Below, in pieces: positions 51,932 to 60,784 of a stretch of 64,000 nt of DNA. Position 1 is the stretch's first letter; each line of letters starts with the position of its first letter. The stretch covers positions 100,952-164,951 of the forward strand of contig SFJM01000001.1 in the NCBI GenBank assembly GCA_004555915.1. Direction: 5' to 3'. The DNA is from Clostridiales bacterium. GTDB taxonomy: Bacteria > Bacillota > Clostridia > Oscillospirales > Butyricicoccaceae. The position numbers and the translations under genes are program-made. A model generated the notes under the pieces. That model saw only the letters and a program-made list of their open reading frames with translations, was not told where the DNA came from and did not search any database.

Positions 51932-52621
51932 ATGAACAGCAATGAAATGAACGTAATCGCAACCATTCGCACCGACTTCCCCACGAAGTTTGGTATCCCA
52001 CGCCAGAGTGGAATTGTGGAATCCCTCAAGGCAGTCATTGTCTTTGAACCGGAATACCGCAATCCGGACGCCCTGCGGGGGCTGGAGGAATTTTCCCATA
52101 TCTGGCTGATCTGGCAGTTTTCCAAAAGTGTGCGCAAACAGTGGTCGCCCACAGTCCGCCCGCCCCGGCTGGGAGGCAATACACGGATGGGTGTCTTTGC
52201 CACCCGTTCTCCATTCCGCCCCAATCCCATCGGGCTTTCCAGTGTCCGGCTGGAAGGCATGGATCTGCACACAGAGGAAGGGCCGGTGCTGTATGTCTCA
52301 GGCGCAGACCTGATGGACGGCACACCGATTTATGACATCAAGCCCTTTATTCCCTATGCGGACAACCATCCCGATGCCTCAGGCGGATTCACACAAAATA
52401 CCAGCGGGCATACCCTGCAGGTGGATTTCCCACAGCAATGGCTGGAACAGGTGCCGGAGGACCATCGGGAGGCGCTGACCGGCGTACTGGCACATGATCC
52501 CCGGCCATCCTACCAGGATGATCCGGAGCGGATCTACGGCATGGCATTTGCCGGACTGGAAGTGAAGTTCCGGGTAAAGGACAGTGTACTGACCGTGTGC
52601 AGCGTCAGCAGGGAAGCATAA
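51932..52621 (+). CDS. trmO: TrmO-family tRNA (N6-threonylcarbamoyladenosine37-N6)-methyltransferase
   Basis: 229 residues. The family motifs FEPEYRNPDALRGLEEFSHIWLIW, RPPRLGGNTRMGVFATRSPFRPNPIGLS and DLMDGTPIYDIKPFIPYAD identify TrmO (YaeB/TsaA). It uses SAM to methylate t6A at position 37 of certain tRNAs. It is the last gene of the sbcDC operon, a common association in Clostridia. Confidence 0.94.
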   Translation: MNSNEMNVIATIRTDFPTKFGIPRQSGIVESLKAVIVFEPEYRNPDALRGLEEFSHIWLIWQFSKSVRKQWSPTVRPPRLGGNTRMGVFATRSPFRPNPIGLSSVRLEGMDLHTEEGPVLYVSGADLMDGTPIYDIKPFIPYADNHPDASGGFTQNTSGHTLQVDFPQQWLEQVPEDHREALTGVLAHDPRPSYQDDPERIYGMAFAGLEVKFRVKDSVLTVCSVSREA

Positions 52622-52622
52622 G

Positions 52623-52658
52623 AAAAAAGGCATTTCCGCAGAGGAAATGCCTTTTTGT
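52623..52658. terminator. bidirectional terminator between trmO and the GH25 gene
   Basis: AAAAGGCATTTCC (52625-52637) pairs perfectly with GGAAATGCCTTTT (52643-52655), with A/T runs on both sides. Confidence 0.9.
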
Positions 52659-52669
52659 ATATGTCGTTG

Positions 52670-54136
52670 TCAGGATTTTATCAGGGAAGCGCCGACACCG
52701 GTCAGATAATTTTTAAACAGCTGTGCACATTCTGCGCGGGTCGTGTTGCTGCGCGGCGCAAGGGTTGTTGCACTGCGTCCGGACAGAACCTTGCTGGCAA
52801 CTGCCCACTGCATCGGTGTGACAGCATAGCTGGAAATCGAGGAAGCATCGGTATATGTACTCAGGTTTGCGCGGGCGCTGGTATTCAGCTTCTGCTGGCG
52901 GGAGAAATTGTACAATACCGTGGCAATCTGTTCACGGGAGATGGTGTCTTTCACACCAAAGGTGCCGTTGCCATAGCCCGACATGATGTTATTCTGCGCT
53001 GCCCACAGCACGGCATTGGTATACCATGCGCCGGCAGGAACGTCGGTATAGGTTTTGGAATAGGTAACAGACGGACAGCCGCAGAAATTATACAGGATCT
53101 GTGCCATCATAGGACGGGTCAGGGCTTTATTCGGGTCAAAGGTGGTATTGGAGGTACCGGTCATCAGGCCTGCATTGAAGGCATAGGATACAGCATCCGC
53201 ATACCATTTGGAGGACAGAACATCTTTAAAGCCGCAGACCAGGCTTTCCGGAATCAGAGAGCCTTCCGTAAAATAGAAATTACAGTCAACATCCGTGTTG
53301 ATGCCGTCCACACGGCCGCTTTCCGAGTACTGCCAGTAATCATAGCTGCCGGAATAGGAGGTATTGGTGGTGTAATGTGCCAGCCAGACCGGTGACACCT
53401 CACTGATCTCATCTGCATATACATCATCCGACAAAAAGCTCTTGTTGGCGTACATCATCGGCTGATAACCGGCATTCAGAATGGTATTGCAGAAGGCAAG
53501 GACATTCTGTGTTTTCTGCGTGCGGGACAGATTGGCGGTATCCAGTCTGCCGCTGCCGGTATAGTATTCATAGTCCATCACAATCGGAAACTGGACATTG
53601 TAATTTTTTACACGTTCCAGTGCAAATTCGGCCTCTGCAACGGCCTCCTCCTGGGTCAGAGCCTGGGAATAGACATATACACCCACCGGAATACCGGCTT
53701 CCGCTGCGCCCTCCATATAGGTATGGAACATGGGATCCTCATACAGTGCACCGCTGCTGGTACCGCGATAGCCAACACGGATAAAAGCAAAATCCACACC
53801 ATCCTGCTTGACACGCGTCCAGTTGATGGTATCCTCCCACTTGGAGACATCAATGCCGTCATAGACATTGATGTCAGACGGGACATCATAGGTTTTATCT
53901 GTAAAGTTGCTGACACGGGAAATTTTTTCACCGAAAATCTTGTCAAAAATCCCGCTGTCGGAGCCGGACTGTGCACTTCTGAGATGGTTTCCATCTGCCA
54001 GAGGGTCCTCGGCTTCGGAATAGGGAAGTACCAGGTCCGGATCGGAAGTCCCAACCTGCGGAGCGGCAAAAGCCGGTGTCAGGGAGACACTCAGACAGCC
54101 CACAGCCAGCAGGAGGGAGAGCAGTCGTTTTTTCAT
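52670..54136 (-). CDS. GH25 lysozyme-like hydrolase with three SLH repeats
   Basis: 488 residues. A signal peptide (ending PAFAAP) is followed by a spacer and a GH25 muramidase domain (about 80-285; YDGIDVSKWEDTINW at the start and MDYEYY holding the catalytic acids). The last 180 residues are three SLH repeats (FKDVLSSKWYADAV, YTDVPAGAWYTNAV, YTDASSISSYAVTP). It should cut peptidoglycan at the cell surface, anchored to wall polymers. The ATG at 54136 has an AAAAGGA site; two earlier in-frame starts are less well placed. Confidence 0.93.
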   Translation of the reverse strand: MKKRLLSLLLAVGCLSVSLTPAFAAPQVGTSDPDLVLPYSEAEDPLADGNHLRSAQSGSDSGIFDKIFGEKISRVSNFTDKTYDVPSDINVYDGIDVSKWEDTINWTRVKQDGVDFAFIRVGYRGTSSGALYEDPMFHTYMEGAAEAGIPVGVYVYSQALTQEEAVAEAEFALERVKNYNVQFPIVMDYEYYTGSGRLDTANLSRTQKTQNVLAFCNTILNAGYQPMMYANKSFLSDDVYADEISEVSPVWLAHYTTNTSYSGSYDYWQYSESGRVDGINTDVDCNFYFTEGSLIPESLVCGFKDVLSSKWYADAVSYAFNAGLMTGTSNTTFDPNKALTRPMMAQILYNFCGCPSVTYSKTYTDVPAGAWYTNAVLWAAQNNIMSGYGNGTFGVKDTISREQIATVLYNFSRQQKLNTSARANLSTYTDASSISSYAVTPMQWAVASKVLSGRSATTLAPRSNTTRAECAQLFKNYLTGVGASLIKS

Positions 54137-54302
54137 AGCATTCATTCCTTTTCTCTTCATTGGTTGTAACCAAATTGTAATTTAAATTCATTATGCCATA
54201 GCAAAAGCAAGAATGCAAGTCATTTTTTGCAAAATAATTGGCTATTATTGGTCAGGAATGAAACATTTTTTCTTAAAATTCCGGTATTTTTGCATAAAAT
54301 AA

Positions 54303-54334
54303 AAAACAGCGATACCGTGGAAAACGGTATCGCT
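54303..54334 (-). terminator. terminator of the FHA-ftsW-pbp operon
   Basis: On the minus strand AGCGATACCGT (54334-54324) pairs perfectly with ACGGTATCGCT (54318-54308), followed by GTTTTTT. Confidence 0.85.
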
Positions 54335-54344
54335 TGCTGTTGTG

Positions 54345-55754
54345 TCAGTCGGATACGTCGCCAGAGGACTTGCCGGCATCATAAGCCACCAGTGCGTCAT
54401 AAATCTGATCCACAGAATCCTTGTAATAAATGCCGTCATGGTTCTGATCTGCCGCCATAACCACCACAACATATTTGGGTGTATTGCCATTGTCGGCATC
54501 AATGGCACCGGATACAATCCATGCATTGGTGCTGGTACCGGTCTGAGCCGTACCGGATTTGGCAGCGACAACCCAGCCATCCGGACCGATGTAGTCAAAG
54601 CCGTAATGTTCCGCTGCACCTTCCATGGCAGCTACCACACGCTGTGCTGTTTCCGGGGAAGTAACCTTCTGCAGGACTTCCGTCTCATCTGCATCTTCAT
54701 AATCCTTGTTGACAGTTCCATTTGCCGCTGTGACGGACTGGATCATATGGGGCTTGAGCATTTCGCCATCATTGAGGATTGCCTGGCAGGCCATTGCCAT
54801 ATACAGCGGAGTCACCTCTGTTTTGCCCTGACCGAAGGCAATGGAACCGATGACCTCATCCCGGTTGTCCTCAAAATCCAGATTGGAGGTCAGCGTGGTA
54901 AAGTCAAGCTCAATATCCTCACCCAGCAGGAATTTCTTCAGGCTGTCATGCAGGTTGTCCGCACCCATCTCCAGTGCCTTGGTAATGAAGTATGCATTGG
55001 AGGAATAGCGGATTGCGTCATCCAGATCAATGTTGCCAAAGGAACGGCTGTCATAGTTGGTGATGGTCTGGCCATTTTTGAAGGTATAGGAACCCTGGTC
55101 ATTGACGGTCTGGCTGTCCACACCGTTGTCGATGACGGCACAGGCTGTAATGATTTTAAAGTCCGAACCGGGAGCAAAGGTGGATTTATAGGCATTGGGC
55201 AGGAACAGACCGGTTTTCTGGCTGTAATCCGCCCAGTTTTCCTCCAGCTCAGAGGGGATAAAGGTGGGGGTAGAGGCAAGAGCGAGAATTTCACCGGTCT
55301 GCGCATCCAGTACCACCGCGGCACCCTCCGCAATGTTGGAAATGGAATTATATGCCGCCTGCTGCAGCTGGGCATCCAGTGTCAGCACGATATCATGGCC
55401 GCGCTTGTTGTCATCGGAGCTTTTACTGGAAATCAGCTCGGAGTTGAATTTGCTTTCCAGGCCGGTTGTACCATAAATCGGGGAGTAATAACCGGTTACG
55501 GTGGAAAAAGCACGTTGGTAATCCGCGTTATAAATACGATCACCGTTTACCTTTTCTGAGGAGTTCAACAGCACGCCATTGCGGTCATAAATGGAACCGC
55601 GGATATAGGTACGCTGTCTGGTTTCCTGGGCAGCGGCTTCACGGCTTTCAGGATTCCCGAGTGTTGTCCACACGAGTCCGACGGCGATTGCGATTGCGCA
55701 CAGAAGAAACGCGCTTTGGATACACTGCACGCGCCTTTTGAAGCTTGGAATCAT
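54345..55754 (-). CDS. class B penicillin-binding protein (transpeptidase)
   Basis: 469 residues, compact for the family. One N-terminal membrane anchor (about 10-32) precedes the RGSIYDRNG start of the extracellular part. The transpeptidase domain has SDFK as the SxxK site (PGSDFKI, usually PGSTFKI), SSN as the SxN site and KSGTAQTG in place of KTG. It resembles PbpA-type proteins paired with a SEDS glycosyltransferase. The ATG at 55754 has an AAGGAGG site and lies 107 bases inside the ftsW gene, in another frame. The membrane anchor needs this start, so the long overlap seems real. Confidence 0.92.
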   Translation of the reverse strand: MIPSFKRRVQCIQSAFLLCAIAIAVGLVWTTLGNPESREAAAQETRQRTYIRGSIYDRNGVLLNSSEKVNGDRIYNADYQRAFSTVTGYYSPIYGTTGLESKFNSELISSKSSDDNKRGHDIVLTLDAQLQQAAYNSISNIAEGAAVVLDAQTGEILALASTPTFIPSELEENWADYSQKTGLFLPNAYKSTFAPGSDFKIITACAVIDNGVDSQTVNDQGSYTFKNGQTITNYDSRSFGNIDLDDAIRYSSNAYFITKALEMGADNLHDSLKKFLLGEDIELDFTTLTSNLDFEDNRDEVIGSIAFGQGKTEVTPLYMAMACQAILNDGEMLKPHMIQSVTAANGTVNKDYEDADETEVLQKVTSPETAQRVVAAMEGAAEHYGFDYIGPDGWVVAAKSGTAQTGTSTNAWIVSGAIDADNGNTPKYVVVVMAADQNHDGIYYKDSVDQIYDALVAYDAGKSSGDVSD

Positions 55755-57108
55755 AGCTGGAATAGTCCCTCCTTCCGTTCCACAGGGTTCCGGCAGAGAT
55801 CACGAGAATCACTGCCAGTATGATAAAGGTTGCCATAAGGGATGTGCCGCCCCGGGAAATCAGCGGCAGGGTAATACCGGTCAGCGGGAACATACCGATT
55901 GAGCCGCCGATAATGATAAAAGACTGCAGGATCAGCTGGAAACACAGTCCTGCGCATACTGCCTGATGATATCTGTCCTGGCAATGGAAATAAATGCGGG
56001 TGCCGCGGATGAGCAGCAGACCGAACAGGATACATACGGTCAGTGCGATGAGCAGACCGCAGCGTTCTGTCAGGGCAGGGAATACCATGTCGTTGGTAGG
56101 ATTGGACAGCGGTGTGGTGGTATCACTGCCGAACAGATTGGAGTTGAGCAGTGCCTTGCGGGCCTGCAGAATCTGATAGCTGGCACCCTGGGGGTCAATA
56201 TTCGGGTCGAGCCATACCGCAAAACGATTGACGATTTTCTGTACCTGATTCAGAATAAACTGCATGGGGCCGAAATTACTGGAACCGCCGGTAATCTTCA
56301 GCAGAGAGACACAGCAGGCTGCAACGGCAGCACCGGCTGCTACCAGGATACTGAAAATAGAAGCAAAAACCTTGATGTCCGGTACAAACAGGAAGATCAG
56401 GCACAGGAATGTGGACAGGATCAGCAAAAAAGTACCGAATTCGCCCTGGATTCCCAGAAAGCCCAGATTCACCAGCGTCACGAAAATGGAAGCCCAGATC
56501 CGTTTTTTGCCCGGATGCTCCTTGGTACACAGCAGGCCTGCCATGACAAAGACATAGATAATCTTGTTGAATTCCGACGGCTGAACCGACATGCCGCCCA
56601 CGCTGATCCAGTTGCGGACACCGCCACCCACAGCTGCACCGAGAACCAGTGTTGCCAGATACAGGACAACGGAAACGGCAATCAGAAGCGCGGTACCGTT
56701 TGCGGATGCAAGGAACGAGCAGCGCTTATACAAAAAGCCTGCTACCAGTGCCATTGCGGCGGACAGCACATAAATAATCAACAGGGATTTGGGAACTGTA
56801 TCTTCCTTAAGAAGCATACACTGAATCATGGTGCCAAAGGTCAGCAGCATTGCCACATCCAGAAAGAATGGGGTATCCGCACGCATTTTGCGGACGAAAA
56901 ACCAGCCGCCATATGTGATCACGACCAGCGGAATCATCATATACAGATAGGCTTTACCCCGTCCGCTCACCACAACCGTAAGCAGAGAAACCAGCTGGAA
57001 CAGAACAAACAGTACGAGCGTTTGCACGCCGAGATACTTTTTGTCTGCACGAGCCGGCTCCTTTTTCTGAGTCCTTTGTACTTTTTTCTGCACTTTCTTT
57101 TTGGCCAT
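55648..57108 (-). CDS. FtsW/RodA/SpoVE-family SEDS glycosyltransferase
   Basis: 486 residues with a basic N-terminus and about ten membrane segments. The conserved SEDS stretches GVRNWISVGGMSVQPSEFNKI and PLTGITLPLISRGGTSLM (the latter is the family signature) are present. It polymerises lipid II into glycan strands together with the class B PBP encoded downstream. The ATG at 57108 is served by GGAGGTGA at the end of the FHA gene. The basic C-terminal tail is encoded in the overlap with the PBP gene. Confidence 0.94.
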   Translation of the reverse strand: MAKKKVQKKVQRTQKKEPARADKKYLGVQTLVLFVLFQLVSLLTVVVSGRGKAYLYMMIPLVVITYGGWFFVRKMRADTPFFLDVAMLLTFGTMIQCMLLKEDTVPKSLLIIYVLSAAMALVAGFLYKRCSFLASANGTALLIAVSVVLYLATLVLGAAVGGGVRNWISVGGMSVQPSEFNKIIYVFVMAGLLCTKEHPGKKRIWASIFVTLVNLGFLGIQGEFGTFLLILSTFLCLIFLFVPDIKVFASIFSILVAAGAAVAACCVSLLKITGGSSNFGPMQFILNQVQKIVNRFAVWLDPNIDPQGASYQILQARKALLNSNLFGSDTTTPLSNPTNDMVFPALTERCGLLIALTVCILFGLLLIRGTRIYFHCQDRYHQAVCAGLCFQLILQSFIIIGGSIGMFPLTGITLPLISRGGTSLMATFIILAVILVISAGTLWNGRRDYSSYDSKLQKARAVYPKRVSSVRNRNRRRTRVDNTRES

Positions 57109-57119
57109 AACGGTCTCAA

Positions 57120-57599
57120 TCACCTCCGGATAAACTGCGTATCGTCGGATACGTCATCTATCGCACGTTCGATCTGAAGAACAGTCGTGCCGAGCTGGAT
57201 TCGTTCTCCGCCGACAATGACGATTTCAGAACGGGGAACTTTGTTTACAATGGTACCGTTGAGAGAGCCGAGGTCGCGCAGGCATACCTGACCGTTTTTG
57301 CGGAACAGCTCCGCATGCTGGCGGGATACGGTGGAATCCGTAATAATCAGGTCATTGTCATTGCGGCTGCCGATGGTAAACGGGTAATGGGTGACCGGCA
57401 CGCGGCGGCCCACATATACCAGGAAAAACTCAATCGGTGTCTGGGAATTCGACTTCTCCGGGGATTTTTCCGGCTTGACCGGATTCTTGGTGCCTTCATT
57501 GGAAGGCTGGTCGGATGTGGCAAAGCGGTTTGCCTTCACAATAATAAGTAACGCCAGAATAATAATGACGGCTATTAAAATCGGTTTCAAAAAACTCAT
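57120..57599 (-). CDS. membrane-anchored FHA-domain protein
   Basis: 159 residues from the ATG at 57599 (GGAGGAG site). One N-terminal membrane segment (PILIAVIIILALLIIV) is followed by a Pro/Lys/Ser linker and a forkhead-associated domain (IGSRNDNDLIITDSTVSRQHAEL, RDLGSLNGTIVN), which binds phosphothreonine. It heads an operon with ftsW and the PBP, like fhaB-rodA-pbpA of actinobacteria, so it may bring Ser/Thr-kinase control to wall synthesis. The stop codon lies within the ftsW ribosome site. Confidence 0.92.
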   Translation of the reverse strand: MSFLKPILIAVIIILALLIIVKANRFATSDQPSNEGTKNPVKPEKSPEKSNSQTPIEFFLVYVGRRVPVTHYPFTIGSRNDNDLIITDSTVSRQHAELFRKNGQVCLRDLGSLNGTIVNKVPRSEIVIVGGERIQLGTTVLQIERAIDDVSDDTQFIRR

Positions 57600-57624
57600 A
57601 GGTACTCCTCCTGTGTTCTTCAAT

Positions 57625-57651
57625 ATTATAGCATAAAAAACCAAATTGCAA
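57625..57651 (-). promoter_or_regulatory. probable promoter of the FHA-ftsW-pbp operon
   Basis: On the minus strand TTGCAA (57651-57646), a short 15-base spacer and TATAAT (57630-57625). Confidence 0.5.
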
Positions 57652-57789
57652 ATAGTTTTTGGAAAATATATCGAGAATCGGTGAAAATTGAACCTTTGTT
57701 TACAAATATGCGGGGGATTTTCGGTGAAATACATAAAAAATATCGAAAAATAACGGGAACGACCTAGCAAATCTTTAACACATGATGGC

Positions 57790-57818
57790 TTGTTTCGAGT
57801 GCATTCGATTGATATACT
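57790..57818 (+). promoter_or_regulatory. promoter of the KdpD/KdpE-like pair
   Basis: TTGTTT (57790-57795), a 17-base spacer and TATACT (57813-57818). Confidence 0.6.
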
Positions 57819-57886
57819 ATAGTAGTAAGAATATTCTGTCGAATCTGCGGGTGCTGCGGGAATCGGCAGGAAAGGAGACCATTGTT

Positions 57887-59416
57887 ATGGGTATGAATCC
57901 AACGGGAAAAAAACGCAGATTATTTCATATCAGCCGAAGGAATATTCTGGATTTTATCAGTACATTTGCCATCCTGATGGTGGCAGCGGGGGCATCCATC
58001 CTGCTGGTTCGGCTAAGCAACAGCTCGGCGAATGTGGCGGCTGTGTTTACACTGGCTGTCCTGCTGGTGGCATGGTCAACCGAGGGCTTTGGCTGGGGCA
58101 TTTTTGCATCGGTGATTGGCGTCTTTGCTGTCAATTATGCGTTTACCGCACCGTATTACAAGTTTAATTTTACATCAGCCGGCTATCCGGTCATGTTTAT
58201 TTCCCTGCTGTTGATTGCAGTCATTACCAGTACCACGACGGAAAATGTCAAACGGCAGGCCCGCCGTGCAAAGGCAAGTGAGCAGAGCATGCGCAGCCTG
58301 TATGATTTTTCACAAAAGCTTGCCAATGCGCCGGATACCACCCGTATGGTCCAGCTGACCATGCAGTACCTGCATGAGCAGTTGGACACGCCGGTACTGT
58401 ATATGGAAAAATCCGACAGCATTGTCCGGAACCAGGAACTGATTTACGGGGAAATCGGCAAATTCGTTTCGGATGCCATCGAACAGAGCGCGGTATCTGA
58501 ATGCTTTGAGAAGGGCTGCGATACCGGCGCGGGAACCACCTGTTCGCCCTTTGCGCGCTTCCGTTATATCCCACTGACCTGTGCCGGTAATATGCTGGGA
58601 TGTATTGGCCTGTTGTGGCAGGATAAGCAGGTGGAGCCGGAAGAGCTGCAGCATGTCCGGGCCATTCTGGCGCAGACCGGCATTTCCATGGAGCGGCAGA
58701 TGCTGACAGAGGAAAGAAACCGTGCGGCAATGGCGGCTGACCGGGAGAGCATGCGCAGCAACCTGCTGCGTTCGATTTCCCATGACCTGCGCACCCCGCT
58801 GACCGGCATTATCGGAGCCTCTGCCGCCATTGAAGAAAATGGGGATCAGATCGGACGGACGGAAACGAGAAAGCTGGCAGCGGATATCCATGAGGATGCG
58901 GAATGGCTGCTGCGTATGGTGGAAAATCTGCTGTCCGTCACCAGGGTATCCCAGACCGCTGAACTGAAAAAGTCAGAAGAAGCTGCCGAAGAGGTCATTG
59001 GTGAAGCAGTGGTACGCTGCAAAAAACGCTTTCCGGATGCCCAGATCCGTGTGCAGCTGCCGGAGGAAATGCTGTTTGTCCCGATGGATGTGACGCTGAT
59101 CGTGCAGGTACTGATTAACCTGATTGAAAACGCCATCCGGTATGCCGGAACACCGGTGGATATTGCCCTGCGGCGTGCAGGCAATGCCGCAGAGTTTTCC
59201 GTGCGGGACTTCGGCCCGGGGATTGAGGAGGAACGACGGAATACGCTGTTTGAAGCTACGCAGGTACAGTCGGACAGCAGACGGGGCGGTCTGGGAATCG
59301 GACTGACGCTCTGCCGTTCCATCATCGCGGCACATGGCGGTACCATCTGTGAAACCAACCATCCGGATGGCGGCGCACGGTTTGTATTCACGCTGCCGCT
59401 GGAGGAGGAAGTATGA
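57887..59416 (+). CDS. KdpD-like sensor histidine kinase lacking the N-terminal KdpD domain
   Basis: 509 residues from the ATG at 57887 (AAAGGAG site, nine bases). It has four membrane segments of the DUF4118 type (about 20-120), a GAF-like domain (about 145-265), the phospho-acceptor H box SISHDLRTPLTG (about 286) and an ATPase domain with LINLIENAIRY, DFGPGI and GLGIGLTLCRSI. Full KdpD has another 350 residues with a universal-stress part, absent here. No kdpFABC genes are nearby, so the signal may not be potassium. Confidence 0.9.
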   Translation: MGMNPTGKKRRLFHISRRNILDFISTFAILMVAAGASILLVRLSNSSANVAAVFTLAVLLVAWSTEGFGWGIFASVIGVFAVNYAFTAPYYKFNFTSAGYPVMFISLLLIAVITSTTTENVKRQARRAKASEQSMRSLYDFSQKLANAPDTTRMVQLTMQYLHEQLDTPVLYMEKSDSIVRNQELIYGEIGKFVSDAIEQSAVSECFEKGCDTGAGTTCSPFARFRYIPLTCAGNMLGCIGLLWQDKQVEPEELQHVRAILAQTGISMERQMLTEERNRAAMAADRESMRSNLLRSISHDLRTPLTGIIGASAAIEENGDQIGRTETRKLAADIHEDAEWLLRMVENLLSVTRVSQTAELKKSEEAAEEVIGEAVVRCKKRFPDAQIRVQLPEEMLFVPMDVTLIVQVLINLIENAIRYAGTPVDIALRRAGNAAEFSVRDFGPGIEEERRNTLFEATQVQSDSRRGGLGIGLTLCRSIIAAHGGTICETNHPDGGARFVFTLPLEEEV

Positions 59417-60111
59417 ACAGAGAAACTATTTTAATTATAGAAGATGAGCAGCCCATCGCCCATGTGCTGACCACGGTGCTGACGGCGAATGGATACCATA
59501 CGCTGCAGGCAAGCACCGGCAGCCTGGCACGTTCGATTATCAATTCACACTGCCCGAGTCTGATCCTGCTGGATTTGGGCCTGCCGGATGTGGATGGACT
59601 GGAGCTGCTGCGCTGGCTCAGAAGCTGGTCTGGTGTTCCGGTGCTGGTGGTATCCGCCCGTGAAGAGGAAGGGCAGAAGGTGGAGGCGCTGGATCTGGGG
59701 GCGGATGATTACATTACCAAGCCATTTGGCACCTCTGAGCTGCTGGCCCGCATTCGTACCGCATTACGGCATCAGGCCAAGCTGGATTCCGGTGATGACC
59801 TGCCCAAGGGGAGCTATACGGTGCGTGACCTGACGGTGGATTTTGAACGCAGGCAGGTCACGGTGGCCGGTGAGCTGATCCACCTGACCCAGATTGAATA
59901 TAAAATTGTTGAGCTGATTGCACGCCGCCCGGGCCGCGTACTGACCTATGACTATATTATCAGCCGCATCTGGGGGCCATATGCTACCGACAACAACCGG
60001 ATTCTCCGGGTGAATATGGCACATATCCGCCGTAAGCTGGAGCCGAACCCGGCAGAACCGTACTATATCCGCACGGAAATCGGCGTGGGTTATCGTATGG
60101 CGGAGGAATAA
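59413..60111 (+). CDS. KdpE-like response regulator (OmpR type)
   Basis: 232 residues. The receiver domain (phospho-acceptor in LILLDLGLPDVDG, Lys in DYITKPFG) is joined to an OmpR-type winged helix (about 130-230; RVLTYDYIISRIWGPYATDNNRILRVNMAHIRRKLE). It overlaps the kinase gene by four bases (ATGA) and is its partner. KdpE-like sequence features suggest ion or osmotic responses; targets are unknown. Confidence 0.92.
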   Translation: MNRETILIIEDEQPIAHVLTTVLTANGYHTLQASTGSLARSIINSHCPSLILLDLGLPDVDGLELLRWLRSWSGVPVLVVSAREEEGQKVEALDLGADDYITKPFGTSELLARIRTALRHQAKLDSGDDLPKGSYTVRDLTVDFERRQVTVAGELIHLTQIEYKIVELIARRPGRVLTYDYIISRIWGPYATDNNRILRVNMAHIRRKLEPNPAEPYYIRTEIGVGYRMAEE

Positions 60112-60112
60112 G

Positions 60113-60152
60113 AAAAACCTGAGAGGCTGTATGGCTTCTCAGGTTTCTTTTT
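60113..60152. terminator. bidirectional terminator
   Basis: AAACCTGAGA (60115-60124) pairs with TCTCAGGTTT (60137-60146), extended by imperfect pairs, with T runs on both strands. Confidence 0.85.
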
Positions 60153-60160
60153 TTGTATAT

Positions 60161-60559
60161 TTACTGATGGGCGAGGGAAAGCTCCGGCTTTTCATGGACA
60201 ACCAGCAGGATTTTGACGCTGGGCTTGTCCAGCCCCGGCTTGATGCGCTTGATGTATACATGGTAACGGAACTTTTCCACATAGAGATGATAGATTTTGG
60301 AATCCTTCTCACTCAATTTGCCGATTTCCTCGCCGTTTTCCGTGATGACCGTACAATTTGAACCGTTGGAATCACAGATGATAAATACCGGCTGCCCTTT
60401 GGTACAGGCTTCAATGGTTTGCTGGCGGGATTTTTTACCGGTTCCCTTGAGCTTCCAGATCAGGTGTACATCGCCGTTGGGAGCAGGGACAGGAATCAGC
60501 TCTCCGATTTGTTCATAAACAGTTTGACATTCCTTGCTGCGCAGTTCTGGCTGTTCCAT
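60161..60559 (-). CDS. unknown protein of 132 residues
   Basis: The ATG at 60559 is eight bases after GGAGG and is preferred over two upstream in-frame starts. A central beta-rich part (PVFIICDSNGSNCTVITENGEEIGKL) and a C-terminal beta/helix region with many Lys and His suggest a small nucleic-acid- or ligand-binding fold. A distant likeness to HIRAN-type domains is possible but weak. No membrane segment is present. It is a single gene, convergent with the two-component pair. Confidence 0.7.
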   Translation of the reverse strand: MEQPELRSKECQTVYEQIGELIPVPAPNGDVHLIWKLKGTGKKSRQQTIEACTKGQPVFIICDSNGSNCTVITENGEEIGKLSEKDSKIYHLYVEKFRYHVYIKRIKPGLDKPSVKILLVVHEKPELSLAHQ

Positions 60560-60666
60560 TGCGGTATCCTCCATCCTTATACTCAAAAACTATTCATGAT
60601 TATATCATATTCTTATGCTGCAATCAATGTTGACAGGGGATTTTACATCAATTATACCGAAACTGT

Positions 60667-60704
60667 GCATGTAAAAAAGATTAAAACTGGATCTTTATTC
60701 ATGC
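60667..60704 (+). promoter_or_regulatory. imperfect inverted repeat at the pdxST promoter
   Basis: GCATG...AAAGAT (60667-60681) mirrors ATCTTT...CATGC (60691-60704). It covers the -35 region of a TATACT -10 element at 60716-60721 and may be an operator. Confidence 0.4.
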
Positions 60705-60784
60705 ATAGTTTGTGGTATACTAGGCTCAAGGTGAAAACGCGCGATGACTCCGAAAAGAAATACCACTATTGCGAGGGGTTTACT

